A stretch of 64,000 nucleotides of DNA, taken from positions 3,348,001-3,412,000 of the forward strand of contig NZ_CP034752.1 of the NCBI RefSeq assembly GCF_004295645.1, given 5' to 3'. This DNA is from Limnobaculum zhutongyuii (GTDB taxonomy: Bacteria; Pseudomonadota; Gammaproteobacteria; Enterobacterales; Enterobacteriaceae). Positions 59,829-64,000 of this stretch are shown piece by piece. How positions within the stretch are numbered: the first letter of the stretch is position 1; the number at the start of each line of letters is the position of its first letter. Position numbers and translations under genes: made by a program. The notes beneath the pieces are model-generated. The model searched no databases and was not told where the DNA came from. It was given only the letters and a program-made list of their open reading frames with translations.

Positions 59829-62474
59829 TTACTGGCATTTCTCATCCATATTCACAATACTTTTATCAACCTGTGGCAGGATATAAACAACTTTGCACTG
59901 CTCATTCGGGCTATTGCCCCACTGCACTTTGAGCTGTCCACTTTGACCGAGTCCCGTCAAATAAACCTGCCCCGCATCTCCTACGATAAAACTTTGAGTA
60001 TCTTTAGCAGCCAAATCCGCCACGATTGCCCCAAATGGTACTGGTTGCCCATTAGCTTTTAGCAATGTCATTAACACTCGTTTACCCACGCTAGTCTGAT
60101 AATTGGCTTTTACTACCGCCCCCCGGGTTGGCACCACGGTTTGCGTCGTTATGGCAACTTCCATATCATCACCAAAGGTTTCAGTGTTCAGTGTCACATT
60201 ACTCTTTCTATAAGGACTAACGTATGGCACCACGGTATAACCACGGAAATCCGTTTTCACCCCGGTTTGACCCTGTACATTTATTCCTTGTGCATCGGGT
60301 GCAACAATCAATGCCACTGTTTCACCGAACGGCTGACTCAAAGTAACACCATCCCCATGCGCAATAATGCCGCCCTGTAAACCGTAGTTCAGACGCTGAC
60401 TGTTATCGTCATAAGAATAGCCAGCGTTAATTTCGCCATAGGTGGCCCGCCAATCGGCATTGACGTTGCCACTGTTACCCTGCCCTTGTGAACCATATCC
60501 TTCCTGCACACTCCAGCTCAGGTTGTTATCTTCCAGCAACGTACCGCCCACGCTGACGCTATTAGTGGTATTACCGTTTTTGCTGGTGTTAAGCATATAG
60601 TTGACATAGGTCGGATGTTTGTTATCAAACAAATTCAGCGGGATGCTGACATTAAAAGAAAACAGCTGATCGTTATCGTAGATACGTTTTCCGTTACTAT
60701 TATCCGGCCCATAATTGACATTAGAATTACGGTTATAGGTATAACTGAGGCCATAACTGATGCCGTTCCAAGAGTTGTTATAGCTGGCACCATAAGATTC
60801 CATCTTTTGTTCAGTATTCCAGTAGTCCTCACGTACTGCATTCAGTGCAACGTTTCCCGCCCCTTGCCATAAATCCTGAGTCATGGTCAATTCAGCACGG
60901 TTACGTCGACGTTCCTGCATCCGATAACTATTACCATTGGTATAAGTATCCAGTACTTCCTGCATACTCCAATACCCATCTGTGGCGTAGCGGTAACCGG
61001 CAATAGCGAAGTTAGTGCCAGTCTCGACAAAGTTTTTACTGTAGCGTACTCGCCATGACTGACCGCTTTCACGGGTCTTGTGATCCTGATTTAAACCCGA
61101 CCACGGTTGATCATTTCTGTGTGACCACGCCTGGCTTTTCTGGGTCGACCAGGCTTGAGTGACATCCACCGATACAGCACCAAAATCTCCCAGGTTTTTA
61201 CCTACACCCACCGCAACCGACTGATACTTACTACTGAACTGACCGCCACCGTAAAGGGTAAATCCCGCCGGCAAACCATACATGGCAGTGGCTTCAGTCA
61301 GCGGAGTTTTCTCGATGCTTGAATCATAGGAGCGATACACTCCGCTGGTAATGCTGTACTTCAGACGGCCTTCCCGTTGTAGCACTGGTAATGAAGCATA
61401 GGGAATTACCAGTTGCTGCTCGCTGCCATCAGACTCTTTAATCGTTACATACAGGTCGCCAGAACCGCCGGTTGGGTACATATCGGTAATTTCAAAGCTG
61501 CCCGGTGATACATAAGTCTGATAGATCTCATAGCCATTCTGACGAATGGTGACCTGAGCATTGGTGCGGGCAATACCGCGCACAATAGGGGCATATCCCT
61601 TCAGGCTATCGGGTAACATATCGTCGTCCGAGGCCAGTTGCAGACCACGGAATGGAATGCTGTCAAACACATCTGACGATGAAGCGCTGTCACCGGCGGT
61701 CAACTGGCTTTGAAGGGCCGTAATATCATGCTGGGCATAGGTATAAACTGTATCCCACTTATCTTGAGTTTCACTATTAGCATCATCGCTGGCCGAGCGA
61801 CTCCAGGTGGTATAGTTACGCAGCCGCCATCCCGCAATGTTGATACCCGGACGCAGGTTAACGTACTGGCTATTGCTGTCTGAACCGTTGCCGTCTTTGG
61901 CATAATTATTGGCACCGCTTACGCTATAGTTAAGCAGAATTGCCGGGATACCCTGATCCCACTGTTTTGGATCAACCCAGCCCCGGGCAGAGTTGTTCAC
62001 CGCTGACTGAGGTAAACTTAACAATAATTGTTGACGCTCAAAGCGAAAATCGCTGCTGGCCTGAGGGATAGCCGTCAGATCGCCACAGGTACTGCCAGCA
62101 ACGCCAATCTCAGGATATTTTTTAATTAATACACCCCAGTTATCCAAATCATCAACCGGAATACAGGGTTGTAGACTCTCGTTGCCCTGCGCATTTTTAA
62201 TCATGCGAAATTCAACGTTACGCGTCTCCATCTTTTCATTATTGAGGTAGACATCCACCAGATAGGTACCCGGTATCTGCCCCCCCTTATTTTCAAATGC
62301 TGACAGGTCAACGGCCTTTTGCCCCTGCGTACCCAGCTCCAACAGGGCAGGGTTGAAGTAATCCTGTGCCTGAGCATCTATCATTGTTCCTGCTGGCAAT
62401 ACCAGTTGGGCAGCGATAAAACAGGCTATTTTGCTTAAACGCAGCCTGGTACTGCCACTTTTAGTATTCTTCAT
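59829..62474 (-). CDS. fimbrial outer-membrane usher
   Basis: An 881-residue usher that receives chaperone-subunit complexes, assembles the fibre and threads it through the outer membrane. The signal peptide is about 36 residues long (cleavage near AQA). The N-terminal chaperone-binding domain, the 24-strand barrel with the plug, and two C-terminal domains (cysteine pair near the end, C859 and C880) are all present. Signatures include FNPALLELG at the start and RGIARTNAQVTIRQNGY in the plug. It is full length and separate from the adhesin-like gene by 40 bases. Confidence 0.95.
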   Translation of the reverse strand: MKNTKSGSTRLRLSKIACFIAAQLVLPAGTMIDAQAQDYFNPALLELGTQGQKAVDLSAFENKGGQIPGTYLVDVYLNNEKMETRNVEFRMIKNAQGNESLQPCIPVDDLDNWGVLIKKYPEIGVAGSTCGDLTAIPQASSDFRFERQQLLLSLPQSAVNNSARGWVDPKQWDQGIPAILLNYSVSGANNYAKDGNGSDSNSQYVNLRPGINIAGWRLRNYTTWSRSASDDANSETQDKWDTVYTYAQHDITALQSQLTAGDSASSSDVFDSIPFRGLQLASDDDMLPDSLKGYAPIVRGIARTNAQVTIRQNGYEIYQTYVSPGSFEITDMYPTGGSGDLYVTIKESDGSEQQLVIPYASLPVLQREGRLKYSITSGVYRSYDSSIEKTPLTEATAMYGLPAGFTLYGGGQFSSKYQSVAVGVGKNLGDFGAVSVDVTQAWSTQKSQAWSHRNDQPWSGLNQDHKTRESGQSWRVRYSKNFVETGTNFAIAGYRYATDGYWSMQEVLDTYTNGNSYRMQERRRNRAELTMTQDLWQGAGNVALNAVREDYWNTEQKMESYGASYNNSWNGISYGLSYTYNRNSNVNYGPDNSNGKRIYDNDQLFSFNVSIPLNLFDNKHPTYVNYMLNTSKNGNTTNSVSVGGTLLEDNNLSWSVQEGYGSQGQGNSGNVNADWRATYGEINAGYSYDDNSQRLNYGLQGGIIAHGDGVTLSQPFGETVALIVAPDAQGINVQGQTGVKTDFRGYTVVPYVSPYRKSNVTLNTETFGDDMEVAITTQTVVPTRGAVVKANYQTSVGKRVLMTLLKANGQPVPFGAIVADLAAKDTQSFIVGDAGQVYLTGLGQSGQLKVQWGNSPNEQCKVVYILPQVDKSIVNMDEKCQ

Positions 62475-62540
62475 CCTTAATTGCTCCGTTGCCTGTGGAA
62501 AGCTTTACTACTTCCCTTATCCCTGATGGGGTTATATTTA

Positions 62541-63227
62541 TTAACGTCCTGGTGAGTGCTCATCACCCACGCCGCCGTAGTCGGAAATAATTTTCCAGGT
62601 CACGGAGCCAGATGCGCCTGCCGGTGCAGTAAAGGTGGCCTGGCTCATAGGCGCGACGTAGGTCACATCTTTCACTTCACGCCCCCCCACTTTCACCTGA
62701 TTAAAGTTCATGTAGAACGGCGTCGGGTTGTTGACGGTCAGATGGTTACCCTGTTGGCTCCAGGTCAGCTTACTGGTGACATCTTCAGGAACGCCTTTTA
62801 AATCCTGCGGGCGATAAATCAGCTTAATACGGGTTTTAACTGCGATTTGCAGAGTATTAGCCGCCCCATTTTTACTACCGGCCGGAATAGACTTAACGTT
62901 AAGCCAGTAAAGAGACTCTCGATCTTCCGCCAAATCGCCACCGGTACGCACAATACGCAGCACGTTCTGCTGATTTCCCTCCAGGCGAAACAGCGGCGGG
63001 GTCACAATAAAGGGAGCTTTCTCAGCGCCACCACTTTGGGTCTCCGCCCAGGACTGGATGAGATAAGGGTTGGTATCCGTATTGCTGACGCTGAGTGAAG
63101 CCTCCTTTTTGCCACCGTTATAAATCAGACGGGTCCCACCAACGGTAACACCGCCAGTTTCAGCCGCCTAGGCCAGAGTGCCGCTCAACAACAGCGGAAT
63201 AAAAAAGGCTTTAAACCAGATATTCAT
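62541..63227 (-). pseudogene. fimbrial chaperone with an in-frame amber codon
   Basis: Read from 63227 the frame gives a signal peptide MNIWFKAFFIPLLLSGTLA, then TAG at 63170-63168, then AAETGGVTVGGTRLIYNG and a complete PapD-type chaperone (ALF-like groove strand, RIVRTG, KLIYRP, and the C-terminal domain ending near 62541). A single C-to-T change of CAG explains the amber codon, which lies exactly at the signal-cleavage junction. The rest is intact and 228 codons long. Without readthrough or a suppressor tRNA no chaperone is made, and fimbriae would not assemble. Confidence 0.85.
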
Positions 63228-63251
63228 AAAAACTCAATACTCCAAAAAAGG

Positions 63252-63273
63252 CAGGCCAGCCAAAGCTGGCCTG
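63252..63273 (-). terminator. terminator/attenuator after the major fimbrial subunit gene
   Basis: CAGGCCAGC (63252-63260) pairs perfectly with GCTGGCCTG (63265-63273) around CAAA. On the minus strand a TTTTTT run follows two bases later. It should stop most transcripts after the major subunit gene and allow a lower level of the downstream genes, as in other fimbrial operons. Confidence 0.8.
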
Positions 63274-63282
63274 TTAGAAAGA

Positions 63283-63311
63283 ACTTTCCGTTCCTTTCAG
63301 GAACGGAAAGT
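63283..63311 (-). other. stabilising stem-loop after the major fimbrial subunit gene
   Basis: ACTTTCCGTTCC (63283-63294) pairs perfectly with GGAACGGAAAGT (63300-63311) around five bases. It lies ten bases after the major subunit stop and in front of the terminator. The lack of a T-run and its strength suggest it protects the subunit mRNA from 3' decay. Confidence 0.65.
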
Positions 63312-63320
63312 CACAACTGA

Positions 63321-63905
63321 TTAGTTGTAAACGATAGTGAAGTTACTGGTAGAGTTAGCTGGACCCGCTGTTACAGTCGCAGCAGTTGCATAGTAACGAG
63401 CAACGAAGTCAAGATTGTTGTCACCGGTAGCCAGTGAGTAAGCCGAAGAAGCGGTATGTAATGGAACTACAACATTCTTGCTATCAGTCAACTGAATGCC
63501 TACGTTAGTTGCCACACCGGTTTCCTGAGTCAGGGCCAGAATGGTATTCACGTTGCTGTCCGCAGTACCATCAAACTTCACTTTTGCAGAAGTGACGGTG
63601 GCCGGGCAGTTTTTCAGAGCAATCGTAAATTTGGTTGGTGCTGCAACATCACCTGCGTTTTTGAACGCTGTGTTGGCTACTGTACCCAGAGTAACAGTCA
63701 GCGGGTTGCTTATATCGTTAACCACTGTGCAAGGGTCTGCTGTAATGGCACCAACAAAGTTGATTTTACCATCAGCAGCAAATGCAGAAACAGCAGACAG
63801 AGAAGCAGTAGCGATCAGGGCAGCAACAATCAGATTTTTTTCATTTAACTCTTCCTTTATATTAAGATGCACACATCTATTTGATTTATATGCATTTATA
63901 TGCAT
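63321..63905 (-). CDS. major fimbrial subunit with uncertain start
   Basis: A pilin with a classical signal peptide (KNLIVAALIATASLSAVSAFA, cleavage near residue 45), the cysteine pair DPCTV/LKNCPATV and C-terminal NFTIVYN. The ribosome site GGAAG and ATG at 63844-63842 would give MKKNLIV if the following A-run (complement of T at 63835-63841) had eight As instead of seven; as given the frame stops at once. The listed start at 63905 follows AAGGA by four bases and gives a longer leader. It precedes the terminator and the chaperone gene, which is the normal order for a major subunit. Confidence 0.75.
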   Translation of the reverse strand: MHINAYKSNRCVHLNIKEELNEKNLIVAALIATASLSAVSAFAADGKINFVGAITADPCTVVNDISNPLTVTLGTVANTAFKNAGDVAAPTKFTIALKNCPATVTSAKVKFDGTADSNVNTILALTQETGVATNVGIQLTDSKNVVVPLHTASSAYSLATGDNNLDFVARYYATAATVTAGPANSTSNFTIVYN

Positions 63906-64000
63906 ACATTCCTTGGGTTATCTGGTTAATAAGTGAACAACAAACTGTTCATTATGTTCCAATTTGACCAGTTAAGTGTTTAGCTCTGAATTTATCTGAT
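63906..64000 (-). promoter_or_regulatory. upstream region of the major fimbrial subunit
   Basis: The window ends 95 bases before the subunit gene. TGAACA and TGTTCA form a dyad around ACAAAC at about 63936-63953, and AT-rich sequence follows. This may be an operator or an invertible-element edge; the rest of the promoter is out of view. Confidence 0.35.

Overview
The window looks like the chromosome of a member of the Enterobacterales. The respiratory nitrate reductase locus has the E. coli order (narXL divergent from narK, then narGHJ), and the regulators, chaperone-usher genes and IprA/YaiV-type proteins are all of enteric type. The mixture of an autotransporter-rich accessory block, a bacterial P450 and several IprA paralogues suggests a less studied lineage such as Budviciaceae; this taxonomic guess is inference only.

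Layout. 1-10.1 kb: nitrate respiration. narJ (start only), narH, narG and narK on the minus strand and the sensor/regulator pair narX-narL on the plus strand, with recognisable FNR, IHF and NarL sites. 10.2-11.5 kb: an orphan TerD/TerA-domain protein. 11.6-18.3 kb: a probable carboxylate catabolic operon (CitMHS transporter, AtuA/DUF1446 pair, AtoD-AtoA CoA transferase, thiolase) with a divergent LysR gene broken by one base. 18.4-28.6 kb: a NhaD-like antiporter, an unusual cassette of short palindromes, AraC, DUF6506 and LysR genes, an aldo/keto reductase-cupin-SDR group, a cytochrome P450, a nitroreductase and another LysR gene. 28.6-64 kb: a surface-structure region. It holds a subtilisin-type autotransporter, three further autotransporters (one about 3,074 residues when its reading frame is restored), five tandem IprA-like regulators (two broken), an NlpC/P60 hydrolase and a chaperone-usher fimbrial operon ending in two LuxR-type regulators.

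How the parts relate. The nitrate block is a complete sensing, transport and reduction unit. The ato block should import an organic acid, process it through CoA thioesters and release acetyl-CoA. The right half is devoted to adhesion: the autotransporters and fimbriae are outer-surface products and the regulator array lies directly beside the giant autotransporter, separated from it by an AT-rich interval with a perfect 13-base inverted repeat.

Two themes need care. First, several genes are broken by single-base losses in homopolymers (LysR, two autotransporters, one IprA copy, the start of the major fimbrial subunit). They may be real decay, slippage-prone switches, or consensus errors of the assembly. 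The fimbrial chaperone carries an in-frame amber codon that homopolymer error cannot explain. Second, two kinds of structured intergenic repeat occur: a three-copy element whose hairpins are kept although their sequence differs, and a palindrome cassette array downstream of the antiporter gene.
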